Numbered from the stretch's first letter, positions 18,411 through 27,737 are shown. The stretch: 64,000 nt of DNA from Kocuria subflava (GCF_012163155.1 NZ_JAAVUN010000003.1:1-64000), one strand, 5' to 3'. The notes: generated by a model not told the origin, from the letters alone. Translations and numbers: made by a program.

Positions 18411-20506
18411 CAGTGGCGGTCCCTGCGTTCCTTCATTTCCTTCAGACCACGCTCCACACCTGGCAGGTCCTTCAAGTGAATGTCCTTGACGTTCTTCTCT
18501 GTGATTTCGCGCAGCCGCTCCATGGAGGTCTCCAGCCGCTGCACTGAGGTCTCCAGGCGCTCCCGGGAGTTCTCCAACCGCTCCTTGGAACTCTCCAGGG
18601 AGGACTCCAAACGCGCACGGGCATCCGATGCCGGACGCGCAGGGGGTGCTGGACGCGAATACAGCTCCTCAATGGTCTCAGCGACATCGCGCAGGATCTC
18701 CGGGCGGCGCAGTTTCATGGACGGTGTCAGATGCCCAGATTCCACCGTGAGATCCGATGGCAGGATCTGGAAGGCACGGATGCTTTCCGCCACGGAGACC
18801 TTGCGGTTGGCCCGGTCCACGATGGACTGGATGTGACTGATGACCTCCGGGTGTTCGGCGGCCTGCTCGGTGCTCATGGAGGGGTCCAGACCCAGGAACT
18901 CCAGTTGTTTGGCCAGGGTCTCCGGGTCCAAGGTGATCAACGCGGCCACGAACTTGCGCCCCTCACCGATCACCATGCACTGGCTGACCGCGGCGGTGGC
19001 CCGGATTGGACCCTCCAAGACCTCCGGGATTACGTTCTTGCCACCGGCTGTGACAATGATTTCCTTCTTGCGTCCTGTGATCCGCAGCAGTCCGCGATCA
19101 TCCATGGCACCCAGGTCCCCGGTGGCAAACCACCCGTCCTTGAGCGCTTCCTCGGTCAGATCCGGGCGACCGTGGTAGCGGGCCATCACATGGGGACCGC
19201 GGACCTGGATCTCGTCGTCGTCGCCCAAACGGATCTGGTGACCCGGCAGCGGTCGGCCCACGGTGCCCAGCGCGTTGATGGCGGGGGTGTTGGCCGCGAT
19301 GGGGGCTGTGGTCTCCGTGAGCCCATAGCCCTCCACCACGTACAGGCCGATGCCGTGGAAAAAGTGCGCCAGGGACTCGCTCAGGGCCGCACCCCCTGAA
19401 ATGGCCCATTTGACGTTGCCACCCATGGCTTCACGCAACTTGGCGTAGACCAGGCGGTCGTAGAGCTTGTGCCGTGCAGCCAACACCGGGTTGACCCGGC
19501 CCCGTGCGTGGGCGCGGGACCAACTCTGGCCGGTGGTCACCGCACGGTTGAACAACCAGGAGCGCAGTTTGCCGCCATCCTGCGCTCGCATGCGTGCGCC
19601 GATCATGATTTTCTCGAACACCCGCGGCACGGCCAGGATGAAGGATGGCTGCACCCGCTGCAGGTCGGCGCTGAGGTTCTTCACATCGGGGGTGTGCGCC
19701 AGGGTGATGCCGGCGTGCAGGGCAATGACCTCCACCATGCGTGCAAACACGTGTGCTAGCGGGAGGAAGAGCACCGTCTTGGCCCCGGTGTGGATGACCT
19801 CCGGCAGATAGGGCTGGACGTTCTCACACAGGAACACAAAGTTGCGGTGTGTCAGCTCGCACCCCTTGGGGGGTCCCGTGGTGCCGGAGGTGTAAATGAT
19901 GGTGGCCGTGTCATCCAGGTTCACTGTGAGCCTGCGCTGCTCCAACTGGTCATCGGAGATCTCACGGCCTGCATCCATCAACTGCTCCAGGCTGTTGCCC
20001 GTGCCGTCCATGCGCCACATCCGCTGCGCGGCCTCCAGATGGGTGGCCTGGGCGCCGTCGTCCAGACCCTCCAACGAGCCGTCTGCCACCTGCGCGGCCG
20101 TGGAGCGCACCGCATCCTCCAGCTTCTGGTTCTCCACGAACACAGCTTGTGCTTGGGAGTCCAGCAGATTCCAGGCAATCTGGGCGGGGGAGGAGGAGTC
20201 ATAGACGGGAACGGATACGCAGCCTGCCCACCAAATGGCAAAGTCCACCAGACTCCACTCGTAGCGGGTGCGTCCCAGAATCCCCACACGCTGCCCGGGC
20301 TCCAGTCCTGCGGCCACCAGGCCCTTGGCCACGTCCATGACCTGCCGCCGGAACTCGGAGGCCCGCACAGCTACGCCCGGCCCGGTGCGGGGCAACCGTT
20401 CGTACAGGACCGGGTCAGCAGTGGATGTGGCTTGGCGTTGCAGCAGGTCGGTGATGCGCTTCTGGGTCAGGTGCTCGTGGATGGGCGGCACGGATGTTTC
20501 GCGCAC
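18410..20506 (-). CDS. Long-chain acyl-CoA synthetase with C-terminal heptad-repeat tail
   Basis: A 698-residue AMP-forming ligase that should activate fatty acids to acyl-CoA (FadD15/FACL type). The AMP-binding motif YTSGTTGPPKGCELTH, the GYGLTET motif and the TGDLG motif are all seen, and TGRKKEIIVTAGGKN marks the C-terminal subdomain. Beyond the normal end it carries about 80 extra residues. Residues 632-666 are five heptads ending in RLE or RLR, predicted as a coiled coil, then a basic tail (KEMKERRDRH). The tail may drive oligomerisation or anchoring. GTG 20506 has GGGAGA 5 nt upstream. It is followed by an overlapping MFS gene. Confidence 0.9.
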   Translation of the reverse strand: MRETSVPPIHEHLTQKRITDLLQRQATSTADPVLYERLPRTGPGVAVRASEFRRQVMDVAKGLVAAGLEPGQRVGILGRTRYEWSLVDFAIWWAGCVSVPVYDSSSPAQIAWNLLDSQAQAVFVENQKLEDAVRSTAAQVADGSLEGLDDGAQATHLEAAQRMWRMDGTGNSLEQLMDAGREISDDQLEQRRLTVNLDDTATIIYTSGTTGPPKGCELTHRNFVFLCENVQPYLPEVIHTGAKTVLFLPLAHVFARMVEVIALHAGITLAHTPDVKNLSADLQRVQPSFILAVPRVFEKIMIGARMRAQDGGKLRSWLFNRAVTTGQSWSRAHARGRVNPVLAARHKLYDRLVYAKLREAMGGNVKWAISGGAALSESLAHFFHGIGLYVVEGYGLTETTAPIAANTPAINALGTVGRPLPGHQIRLGDDDEIQVRGPHVMARYHGRPDLTEEALKDGWFATGDLGAMDDRGLLRITGRKKEIIVTAGGKNVIPEVLEGPIRATAAVSQCMVIGEGRKFVAALITLDPETLAKQLEFLGLDPSMSTEQAAEHPEVISHIQSIVDRANRKVSVAESIRAFQILPSDLTVESGHLTPSMKLRRPEILRDVAETIEELYSRPAPPARPASDARARLESSLESSKERLENSRERLETSVQRLETSMERLREITEKNVKDIHLKDLPGVERGLKEMKERRDRH
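18509..18613 (-). repeat. Five 21-bp in-frame repeats encoding heptads
   Basis: The DNA of the synthetase tail repeats with a 21-bp period, encoding RLESSLE, SSKERLE, NSRERLE, TSVQRLE and TSMERLR. Copy number could vary between strains. Confidence 0.85.
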
Positions 20507-20607
20507 TGGGTCTCCCGGGGGTTGGATCAGGTGATCGCGTGGAGGCGAACAGGTGATGAAAACTTTGGATGGTGCATCCGTTGCGGTGACGGTTTCAGGT
20601 GTTCGGG

Positions 20608-21036
20608 TCAGACCCGAGCACCGTCATCGCCTGAGTCACGTTGTTCCGGCAGCCCGCCCAGCAACGTGATGATTGAGGAAATCACCGTGGCCAGACCTGG
20701 CATCCACAGCCACCACGGCAGCCCGTCCATCATGGCTCCCAGGATGACCAGAACAACAGGCACCACGATAAGCAGTAACCATGCTGTCAGTGTGCCAGTG
20801 CTCAATCCTGCGGTCACGTGTCCCGGGTCGTGAGGCTGCCAGTCCTCCTCGGACTCATCGGCAAGTTCGCGGGGAACAGCACCTGCGGCAGGCAGTGCTG
20901 AGCGCCAGGGAACCTGATACACCTCAGGTTCCGGTTCAGATTCTGATGGGTCCTCCGGCTCCGGCTCCTGGAGGCGGTGAACGATCTCCTCCCAGGCCTG
21001 CTGATCCGATTCTGGGTCCCTGGGCGTCTGGCTCAC
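20608..21036 (-). CDS. Small membrane protein of unknown function
   Basis: I do not recognise a family. The 142-residue protein has an acidic, Pro/Glu-rich cytoplasmic half (EPEPEDPSESEPEPEV) and two hydrophobic helices near the C-terminus (TAWLLLIVVPVVLVILGAMM and the WMPGLATVISSIITLLGG region). The GTG at 21036 forms a GTGA overlap with the stop of the upstream hydrolase gene, so it is expressed with it. Residues before this GTG in the open frame lie inside the hydrolase. Confidence 0.7.
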   Translation of the reverse strand: MSQTPRDPESDQQAWEEIVHRLQEPEPEDPSESEPEPEVYQVPWRSALPAAGAVPRELADESEEDWQPHDPGHVTAGLSTGTLTAWLLLIVVPVVLVILGAMMDGLPWWLWMPGLATVISSIITLLGGLPEQRDSGDDGARV

Positions 21037-21923
21037 CCGCAACCTCCCTGCACGGGCTCAGCAGAGCTGACGCTCCGGGCTGCTGGAAGTGGCCCACCGG
21101 TGATCGAACAGTGTCCTGCCGCAACGGCATCCACAAATTCGCGGGAGCGGTTGAGCACCACGTCAGCCTCATGATCCAAGGTGGCAACGTGATAGCTGCG
21201 CGGTAGCACCACGGTCTCCACGGGGCCGCTGCAGCGCTGCATGATCAGTTCGTGGGAGGCTTTGGAGACCACATGGTCCTGCCGTGAGCGCAGCACCAAC
21301 ACCGGCACCGTGATCTTGGCCAGCTCCCTGGTGGTCAGGCGCATCAACCGGTTCAACTGGGCCACACCCGCTGTGGGCGTGCGCCCGTAGGCGTATTCAT
21401 CCACCCCTTCCTTGGCCACGTCACTGCCCACGGCGCGGGTGGACTTCACGGCGTGACGCAGCACGGAAGCAGCACGCGCGGCCCGGTTGTGCAGCGACAG
21501 CGCCGGATTCACCACGACGACGCCGTCCACCACCTCCGGCATGGCTTCCGCCAGGCGCAAAGCCAGGGCACCGCCCATGGAAAACCCTGCCACCACCACA
21601 CGCTCGTGGCTGGAAGCCAGCTCGGCGAGCAGATCTGCCACATGGGTGTACCACTGCTGCCAGGTGGTGGTTGAAAGGTCTTCCCATGTGGACTCATGTC
21701 CTGGCAGCGCTGGCACCACCACCGAGTGCTCGGGTGTGAAATTCAGCGCCCAGTCACGCACGCTGTAGACGGAACCGGTGAAGCCGTGGATCACCAGCAC
21801 TCCCACAGGCTGCGGTGCCGGGCTGTCCCCGGAGCCGGAGGTGCTGTGGGCAGACCGTGCGGCCGTCATGGTGAATGCCACGCGAGGGTCGGCCTCTGTG
21901 GGCAGATCGGGGTGGGTGGTCAT
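21033..21923 (-). CDS. Alpha/beta hydrolase, carboxylesterase / monoacylglycerol lipase type
   Basis: A 296-residue hydrolase with LVIHGFTGS (oxyanion region), the nucleophile elbow GFSMGG, a later Asp in LRSRQDHVV and a His in SYHVATLD, which together form the catalytic triad. This is the Est30/monoglyceride lipase layout. No signal peptide is seen, so it acts in the cytoplasm. It is divergent from plsC across a tandem repeat, and the pairing with an acyltransferase suggests lipid turnover. The ATG at 21923 has a poor ribosome site; a shorter start at VAFTMTAARS is possible. Confidence 0.8.
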   Translation of the reverse strand: MTTHPDLPTEADPRVAFTMTAARSAHSTSGSGDSPAPQPVGVLVIHGFTGSVYSVRDWALNFTPEHSVVVPALPGHESTWEDLSTTTWQQWYTHVADLLAELASSHERVVVAGFSMGGALALRLAEAMPEVVDGVVVVNPALSLHNRAARAASVLRHAVKSTRAVGSDVAKEGVDEYAYGRTPTAGVAQLNRLMRLTTRELAKITVPVLVLRSRQDHVVSKASHELIMQRCSGPVETVVLPRSYHVATLDHEADVVLNRSREFVDAVAAGHCSITGGPLPAARSVSSAEPVQGGCG

Positions 21924-21931
21924 GGGACCAT

Positions 21932-22017
21932 GCTCTCACTGCCGGAAGGCTGCACGCTCTCACTGCCGGATGGCTCATGCTGTCACTGCTGCAAGGCTGC
22001 CCGCTCTCACCACCGCC
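21932..22017. repeat. Degenerate 23-24 bp tandem repeat, about 3.6 copies
   Basis: Units begin gctctcactgccgga and recur at 21932, 21956, 21979 (as gctgtcactgctgca) and partially at 22003. The array fills the gap between the divergent hydrolase and plsC genes and may affect both promoters. Confidence 0.75.
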
Positions 22018-22116
22018 ATGAGATACTGCAGCGGAATCAGTCACGGTTCCGCCGTCGTCGTTGGTCAACAGCGCCTGCGGCACAGTGCATGAACGGCCGT
22101 AAGGAGTGCAGACCAC

Positions 22117-22833
22117 ATGGTCTACATGTTCTTGAAGAACTGGGTGGTTGCCCCGTTCATCAACCTGACTTTCCGCCCCAAGGTGGTGGGCGCACACAAC
22201 GTTCCCAGCACGGGACCTGCCATTCTGGCCAGCAACCATCTGGCGGCTGCTGACCACATCTTCATGCCCATTGCCGTGGACCGGCAGATCTTTTTCCTGG
22301 CCAAGTCCGACTACTTCACGGGCAAGGGGCTCAAAAGCAAGATCGTGGCCGGGTTCTTCCGAGCCATCAACCAGATCCCCATGGACCGCTCCGGTGGCAA
22401 GAAGTCAGCGGCGTCCCTGTCAGCCGGTGGCAAAAAGCTGGCCGAGGGTGAACTGCTGGGGATCTATCCGGAAGGCACCCGCTCTCATGACGGCCGTCTG
22501 TACCGCGCCAAGATCGGTGTGGCCCGTCTGGTCCTGGAATCCGGTGCTCCGGTGATTCCCATTGCCATGATCGGTACGGACGTGGTGCAGCCGTTGGGCA
22601 CGCCGTTCCCGGCCCCGTGGCGGCAGAAGAAGGGATTCCGGGTGACCACCATTTTTGGTGAGCCCATGGACTTCTCCCACCTGAAGGATCGTGCAGGGGA
22701 CCGGGACGTGGTCCGGCAGATCGCTGACGAGATCGTCCAGGCCATCCAGAAGCTCTCCGGCCAGGAGTACGTTGAGGCCTATGCGGCTGACGTCAAGCGC
22801 GCACAGTCGCAGGGCAAGTCCTCCGGAAGCTGA
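22117..22833 (+). CDS. plsC: 1-acyl-sn-glycerol-3-phosphate acyltransferase
   Basis: The 238-residue enzyme should acylate lysophosphatidic acid to phosphatidic acid at the membrane surface. The HX4D motif is in SNHLAAADH, and the substrate-binding GIYPEGTRSHDGRLY and GAPVIPIAMIG blocks are present. AAGGAG lies about 10 nt before the ATG. It is divergent from the hydrolase. Actinobacteria have several paralogues, so the exact acceptor is uncertain. Confidence 0.9.
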   Translation: MVYMFLKNWVVAPFINLTFRPKVVGAHNVPSTGPAILASNHLAAADHIFMPIAVDRQIFFLAKSDYFTGKGLKSKIVAGFFRAINQIPMDRSGGKKSAASLSAGGKKLAEGELLGIYPEGTRSHDGRLYRAKIGVARLVLESGAPVIPIAMIGTDVVQPLGTPFPAPWRQKKGFRVTTIFGEPMDFSHLKDRAGDRDVVRQIADEIVQAIQKLSGQEYVEAYAADVKRAQSQGKSSGS

Positions 22834-23061
22834 CGCCCGCCGTTGGTGGCGACCGGGGTGCTGGGCACGGCTCACTCAGGTGTGACTGTGGGCACCTTGA
22901 GCTGCGGTAGCGTAGAGGTTGCGCGATTGCGGGCCGGAACCTGTGTCAAAACCACGCATGGGTCATGGACAGGCCGACTCGCAGTCCATCCATTTGCTGT
23001 GCTTTCCGGCACGGCCACACCACGGCCGCATTGACGGCCGCAAACGCAAGGACGCAACACC

Positions 23062-24453
23062 GTGACTAAGGTTTCCGTAGACACAGCCCAGCTCCCGTTC
23101 CAGCCCGGCCCCAAGCCCACCGCTGACACCTATGGGCTGGACGAGTGGCGCAACCTGACGGCAGATCAGCAACCCACGTGGGCTGAGCACCCCGATTTTT
23201 CCTCCAGCATTGAGGAACTCTCCACCGTGCCCCCGCTGGTATTCGCCGGTGAGGTGGACACCCTCAAGGCACGCTTGGCCGAAGTCGCGCAGGGCCGTGC
23301 GTTCTTCCTGCAGGGTGGTGACTGCGCTGAGACCTTTGAGGGCGCCACCGCAGACAAGATCACCGCCCGGGTACAGACTCTGCTACAGATGGCCGCTGTT
23401 CTGACCTACGGCGCCTCCATGCCCGTGGTCAAGATGGGGCGGATGGCAGGTCAGTTCTCCAAGCCGCGCTCCTCCAACGATGAAACCCGTGATGGCCTGA
23501 CCCTGCCCACTTTCCGCGGTGAGATGGTCAACGGCTTTGACTTCACGGAAGAGGCCCGTGTCCACGACCCCAACCGCATGGTTCGCGGCTACCACACCTC
23601 CGCATCCACACTGAACCTGATTCGCGCTTTCACCGGCGGTGGGTTTGCTGATCTGCGCCACGTGCACTCCTGGAACATGGGCTTTGCTTCCAACCCGGCA
23701 CACTCCCGTTACGAGTCCATGGCTCGTGAGATCGACCGCGCGGTGAAGTTCATGGAAGCCTGCGGCGCGGATTTCGATGCCCTCAAGACCACCGAGCTGT
23801 TCACCGGGCATGAGGCCCTGCTGCTGGACTACGAGCGAGCCCTGACCCGTATCGATTCCCGCACCCACCGCCCGTACGGCACCTCAGGCCATTTCCTGTG
23901 GATCGGTGAACGCACCCGTGGGTTGGACGACGCCCACGTGGACCTGCTCTCCCGCCTGGAGAACCCGATCGGCGTCAAGCTTGGCCCGTCCACGACGGCG
24001 GAGGACGCCTTGGCGCTGATCGACAAGTTGGATCCCCACCGCATCCCGGGCCGCCTGACTTTCATCACCCGCATGGGGGCCGGCAAGATCCGCGAAAACC
24101 TCCCGCGTGTGGTGGAGGCCGTGGAAGGCTCCGGCGCCAAGGTGGTCTGGGTCTCCGATCCCATGCACGGCAACACCGTGTCCACCCCGTCCGGTTTCAA
24201 GACCCGCAACTTCGATGACGTCGTGGACGAGGTCCGCGGATTCTTCGAGGTGCACCAGGCCATCGGCTCTCATCCCGGTGGCTTGCACGTGGAGATGACC
24301 GGCGACGACGTCGCCGAGTGCCTGGGCGGTGCCGCAGCCGTGGAGGAAGCCCACTTTGCCGACCGCTACGAAACCCTGTGCGATCCCCGACTCAACCACA
24401 TGCAGTCATTGGAGATCGCCTTCCTGGTGGCCGGCTACCTGGCTCGCGACTGA
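23062..24453 (+). CDS. aroG: 3-deoxy-7-phosphoheptulonate synthase, class II
   Basis: A 463-residue plant-type (class II) DAHP synthase, the first step of aromatic amino acid synthesis, joining phosphoenolpyruvate and erythrose 4-phosphate. Family blocks include FLQGGDCAETFEG, RMAGQFSKPRSSN, FTGGGFADLRHVHSWN, LWIGERTRGLDDAHV, GVKLGPSTTAEDA and VWVSDPMHGNT. GTG 23062 has AAGGA upstream. The 228-nt leader has no clear attenuator by eye. It converges on the pknL-type kinase, as aroG and pknL are near each other in M. tuberculosis. Confidence 0.95.
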   Translation: MTKVSVDTAQLPFQPGPKPTADTYGLDEWRNLTADQQPTWAEHPDFSSSIEELSTVPPLVFAGEVDTLKARLAEVAQGRAFFLQGGDCAETFEGATADKITARVQTLLQMAAVLTYGASMPVVKMGRMAGQFSKPRSSNDETRDGLTLPTFRGEMVNGFDFTEEARVHDPNRMVRGYHTSASTLNLIRAFTGGGFADLRHVHSWNMGFASNPAHSRYESMAREIDRAVKFMEACGADFDALKTTELFTGHEALLLDYERALTRIDSRTHRPYGTSGHFLWIGERTRGLDDAHVDLLSRLENPIGVKLGPSTTAEDALALIDKLDPHRIPGRLTFITRMGAGKIRENLPRVVEAVEGSGAKVVWVSDPMHGNTVSTPSGFKTRNFDDVVDEVRGFFEVHQAIGSHPGGLHVEMTGDDVAECLGGAAAVEEAHFADRYETLCDPRLNHMQSLEIAFLVAGYLARD

Positions 24454-24465
24454 CTGTGGATCAAG

Positions 24466-24495
24466 CCGGCCGTCGGTCACATGACCGACGGCCGG
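24466..24495. terminator. Bidirectional hairpin between aroG and pknL
   Basis: Arms ccggccgtcggtca (24466-24479) and tgaccgacggccgg (24482-24495) form a perfect 14-bp stem with a 2-nt centre between convergent genes. There is no T-run. Confidence 0.8.
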
Positions 24496-24528
24496 ACACA
24501 TACGGTTGGCCACAGGACCTCTAAGCGG

Positions 24529-26523
24529 TCAGATCACTCGAAGCGTGATGGTGGTGCCGTCCTGGGACTGGGTGATCACCCGGCCCAGGCGGCCTCCGGC
24601 CACGTCCTCACGGGTGACGGTGAATCCCAGATCCTCCAGCTGACTGGTGGCGTCATTGATGTCCGCTCCCACCACGTTGGGCACCTCTGTGGGTTCGGAG
24701 CCTGCCGAAATGGTCAGGTCCACGCTGGATCCTTCATCAACCTGGGTGCTCTGGGTGGGTGAGGCAGCTATGACCGTCCCTTCAGCCGAGCTGGAGAACT
24801 CGGTGGTGATCTGACCGGTGCTCAGCCCTGCATTCTCCAGCCGTGAGGTGGCCTCCTGCTGCTCCAACCCCTCCAGAGCGGGAACGCTCACCTGTGCGGG
24901 GCCACTGGAGACCAGGATGGAGAGTTGTTCACCCACGCGCATCTGGGTCCCCTCAGCGGGTTCTGTACCCAGCACTGAGCCTGCGGGTAGTTCCGTGCTG
25001 GATTGTTCGTACACCCGCACATTGCCGAATCCTTGGTTCTCCACCAGGGATTGCGCCTGTTCGGTGCTGGTGCCGTAGACAGCCGGAACCACTTCCGTGC
25101 GAAAGCTGCCTGAACCCAGCAACCAGCCCATGAACGCAGCAAGACACACCAGCAGCACCGTCAGAGCCAGGGCCACGCCCACCTTGAGCACGGACCAGCG
25201 GATGAGCTTGACCGTGGGTTTGGTGGGATCAGACGGTTTGGCACGGTCAGACGGTGTGGCATGACCAGACGAAGTGGTCGAGCCAGACCCTGCCGCGCCG
25301 CCGTCGTCGTGCCACACACTGGAAGCCGTGGACCCACCCCCGCGTCCGGCACCACCGAAGCCCAGCCCCTCTTCAGACACCGTGGGGGAGGTTGCGGTGT
25401 GCAGCCCTGTCAGGGAGGTGGTGTCGTCAAAGACTCCCAAGGTCTTGGGCGCGGTGCCGGTGGATGCGTGTGCGGTGGCTGTGGTGATGGCTTCGGTGGG
25501 GGCTTCTGCTGGTGGCGTTGTGGACGGTGCGGTGGGCAGCGAACCGCTGGAGCGCAGTTCCTCCACCGGACCGGTGGCTGGTGCGGTGGGCGGAAGCACA
25601 GAGGCGCCGGGGTCGGCCACCACCGGTGCCAGCGGCCCGGGACCCTGCTCCCAGCCCGCAGGTACATGCGTCAGCGCATCCGCGTTCAGCTGACGTCGCA
25701 GGTCGGCCAAATCCTGGACCAGGTGACTGGCATCTGCGGGCCGTTGGTCTTCTACCTTGGCCGTCCACCGGGCCAGCATCTGGGAGATCAGCGGATCGAT
25801 CCCGTCCACCGACTCCTCCAAGGCGGGGACGGCCTGTTCCGCATGGGCCCGGGCCAGGCTCAGTGGCCCGCCCTCGAACGGGCGGCGCCCTGCCAACATC
25901 TCCCACACCAAAATGCCCACCGAGTAGACGTCCGCCCGAGTTCCCACGGGCTTCTCCAACACCAACTCCGGTGCAGCGTAGGCCACGGTGCCCAACACTG
26001 CCCCGGTGGTGGTGTGCTGATCGGCCCCACGGCTCAGACCAAAGTCGGCCACCTTGACGGTTCCGTCCGTGCGCATGAGGACGTTCTCCGGTTTGATGTC
26101 CCGGTGAACCAGTCCTGCACGGTGCGCGCTGGCCAGCCCGTCCAGCATCTGAGCCAAGATGCTGAAGGCCTGGCTGGGGGTCAGGAAGCCCTTGCGGTGG
26201 AGCACGTCCCGCAGGGTGCCGCCCTCCACGTATTCCATGACCAGGTAAACCAGGCCATCGGGGGTTTCACCTTGGTCCAGGACCGCCACCACGTGAGGGT
26301 GGGACAGCTGGGCAGCAGCACGTGCCTCCCGTGCAAATCTGCCCACGAAGGCAGGGTCCTCCGTCAGGTGTGGGTGCATGATCTTGACGGCCACCGTGCG
26401 ATCCAAGCGCTGATCCACCGCCCGGTAGACACCCCCGGTGCCACCGCGGGCCATACGTGGGCCCACCGTGTAGCGCGACTCCAGGACGGTGCCGGTCAGG
26501 TGATCTTCTTGAGCTCTTTGCAC
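24529..26523 (-). CDS. pknL: PASTA-domain Ser/Thr protein kinase, PknL type
   Basis: A 664-residue membrane kinase. The cytoplasmic kinase domain has the Gly-rich loop ARGGTGGVY, Lys47 in VAVKI, HRDIKPEN (Asp142) and DFG (160-162). A Ser/Thr/Pro-rich linker of about 150 residues follows, then one transmembrane helix near 450 (ALALTVLLVCLAAFMGWLLG) and three extracellular PASTA-like repeats. It should sense muropeptides or lipid II and phosphorylate division or regulatory proteins. Neighbours aroG, the Rv2175c homologue and a polyprenyl synthase match the PknL locus of mycobacteria. The GTG at 26523 follows TAGTGT by 6 nt. Confidence 0.9.
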   Translation of the reverse strand: MQRAQEDHLTGTVLESRYTVGPRMARGGTGGVYRAVDQRLDRTVAVKIMHPHLTEDPAFVGRFAREARAAAQLSHPHVVAVLDQGETPDGLVYLVMEYVEGGTLRDVLHRKGFLTPSQAFSILAQMLDGLASAHRAGLVHRDIKPENVLMRTDGTVKVADFGLSRGADQHTTTGAVLGTVAYAAPELVLEKPVGTRADVYSVGILVWEMLAGRRPFEGGPLSLARAHAEQAVPALEESVDGIDPLISQMLARWTAKVEDQRPADASHLVQDLADLRRQLNADALTHVPAGWEQGPGPLAPVVADPGASVLPPTAPATGPVEELRSSGSLPTAPSTTPPAEAPTEAITTATAHASTGTAPKTLGVFDDTTSLTGLHTATSPTVSEEGLGFGGAGRGGGSTASSVWHDDGGAAGSGSTTSSGHATPSDRAKPSDPTKPTVKLIRWSVLKVGVALALTVLLVCLAAFMGWLLGSGSFRTEVVPAVYGTSTEQAQSLVENQGFGNVRVYEQSSTELPAGSVLGTEPAEGTQMRVGEQLSILVSSGPAQVSVPALEGLEQQEATSRLENAGLSTGQITTEFSSSAEGTVIAASPTQSTQVDEGSSVDLTISAGSEPTEVPNVVGADINDATSQLEDLGFTVTREDVAGGRLGRVITQSQDGTTITLRVI

Positions 26524-26529
26524 AAGACA

Positions 26530-26535
26530 ACACTA
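26530..26535 (-). promoter_or_regulatory. -10 element TAGTGT for a leaderless pknL mRNA
   Basis: TAGTGT on the minus strand ends 6 nt before the GTG at 26523; no Shine-Dalgarno is present. Confidence 0.5.
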
Positions 26536-26588
26536 GGCCAGGGTTCTGAGCCAATGCTTGGAAGCAGAATTTCTGGCCTTCACGGTGG

Positions 26589-27737
26589 TCAGCTCCAGGC
26601 GTTGAGCTTGGCCTTCACCTGGGACACGTAACGCTTGGTGTCATCGAACATGCCGTATTCCTGGACGCCGTGAAGGCCTTGGTAATAGGCGGCAATGGCC
26701 TGGTCGTCATTATCCGCGCGCTGCGTGTTGGCGCGAATGATGGCCACCCCGGCGGTCACGTTGTCCTGTGGATCCAACAGATCCAGTTCCCGGCCCACCA
26801 GCAGTTCTGCCCATTCGCCTGCTGCGGGGATCACCTGCATGGTGCCGATGGCATTGGCAGGGGAGATCACCTGGTGGTTGAACCCGGATTCCTGCTCGGC
26901 ATGCGCCAATGCCAGGGCTGGGTCCACACCCATGTCTTCAGCGGTGCTGCGCACCATGGACTTCAGGTCCTGGGCAGAGACCTGGGGCCGTTGTGCCAGC
27001 GCGGCGTGGGACTCATTGGCGGCGGCCACGGTGTCGTCGTCGTAGTCATGTCCGGGGAAATTGTTGGTGACAGCCTGCGGTGTGGGGCCAGACTGCTCGG
27101 AGGGTTGCCCCGGCTCGGAGGCCGCAGGGGCCTGAGGGCCGGCGTCTGCGGCGGGAATCGTCAGTACGTGCCCGGTATTCAGGGCACGGGCCACATCGAG
27201 GTCATTGGCCTCGATGATGTCAGCCACCGTGACGTCATGCGTGCGGGCCAGTTCCCACAAGGAATCACCGCGGACCACCGTGTGCTCCGTGGTGGCCGGC
27301 GCTTCCGTCTGGGTGTTGTCTGCTGGTTCTGCAGGCTCGGCGACCGCTGCGGCATCCACCGCTTTTCGGGGGGCATCCGCCCCTGCCGGGGCGCTGAGGC
27401 GTAAGTGCTGGCCGGGCTTCAACGCGGCGTCACCGTGGAGATCGTTGAACTCCATCAGCTCCTCCACGGAGATGCCATTGGCGGTGGCAACCGACCACAG
27501 CGAATCCCCGGGCATCACGGTGCGGACGGGTCCTTCGGGGCGTGATTCGTCCTGGGCGGGCGTGGGCTGGTGGTCATCCGGGGTGGCGTGTGCTGCTGCA
27601 GCGCCCGTAACACCCAACGCCGCCAATGCGGCTGCTGCGGTTGCTGCCCGGGTTGCCAGGCGAAAATGCGGGCGGGTACCAGAATTCGGGTGCTTGTCAG
27701 CGCGCTGCGAATCCTGGTCCTCAGGAGTGTGGTGCAT
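26589..27737 (-). CDS. Secreted LysM lytic transglycosylase
   Basis: The 382-residue protein has a long N-terminal signal region (hydrophobic AATAAAALAALGVTGAAAAHA), two LysM peptidoglycan-binding modules (VMPGDSLWSVATANG and VVRGDSLWELARTHD) and a C-terminal SLT domain with the catalytic Glu in HAEQESGF and AIGTMQVIPAAGEWAELL. It should cleave glycan strands in the wall. The frame can start at TTG 27749, but ATG 27737 has GAGG 8 nt upstream. It sits between pknL and the Rv2175c gene, which are neighbours in mycobacteria, so it may be an insertion relative to that order. Its 5' region shows no riboswitch I could establish. Confidence 0.88.
   Translation of the reverse strand: MHHTPEDQDSQRADKHPNSGTRPHFRLATRAATAAAALAALGVTGAAAAHATPDDHQPTPAQDESRPEGPVRTVMPGDSLWSVATANGISVEELMEFNDLHGDAALKPGQHLRLSAPAGADAPRKAVDAAAVAEPAEPADNTQTEAPATTEHTVVRGDSLWELARTHDVTVADIIEANDLDVARALNTGHVLTIPAADAGPQAPAASEPGQPSEQSGPTPQAVTNNFPGHDYDDDTVAAANESHAALAQRPQVSAQDLKSMVRSTAEDMGVDPALALAHAEQESGFNHQVISPANAIGTMQVIPAAGEWAELLVGRELDLLDPQDNVTAGVAIIRANTQRADNDDQAIAAYYQGLHGVQEYGMFDDTKRYVSQVKAKLNAWS

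Noticed and set aside
16989-18479. A 496-codon plus-strand frame opposite the MFS gene
   Set aside because: His/Gly/Gln-rich shadow composition and no family sequence; the MFS gene on the other strand is clear.
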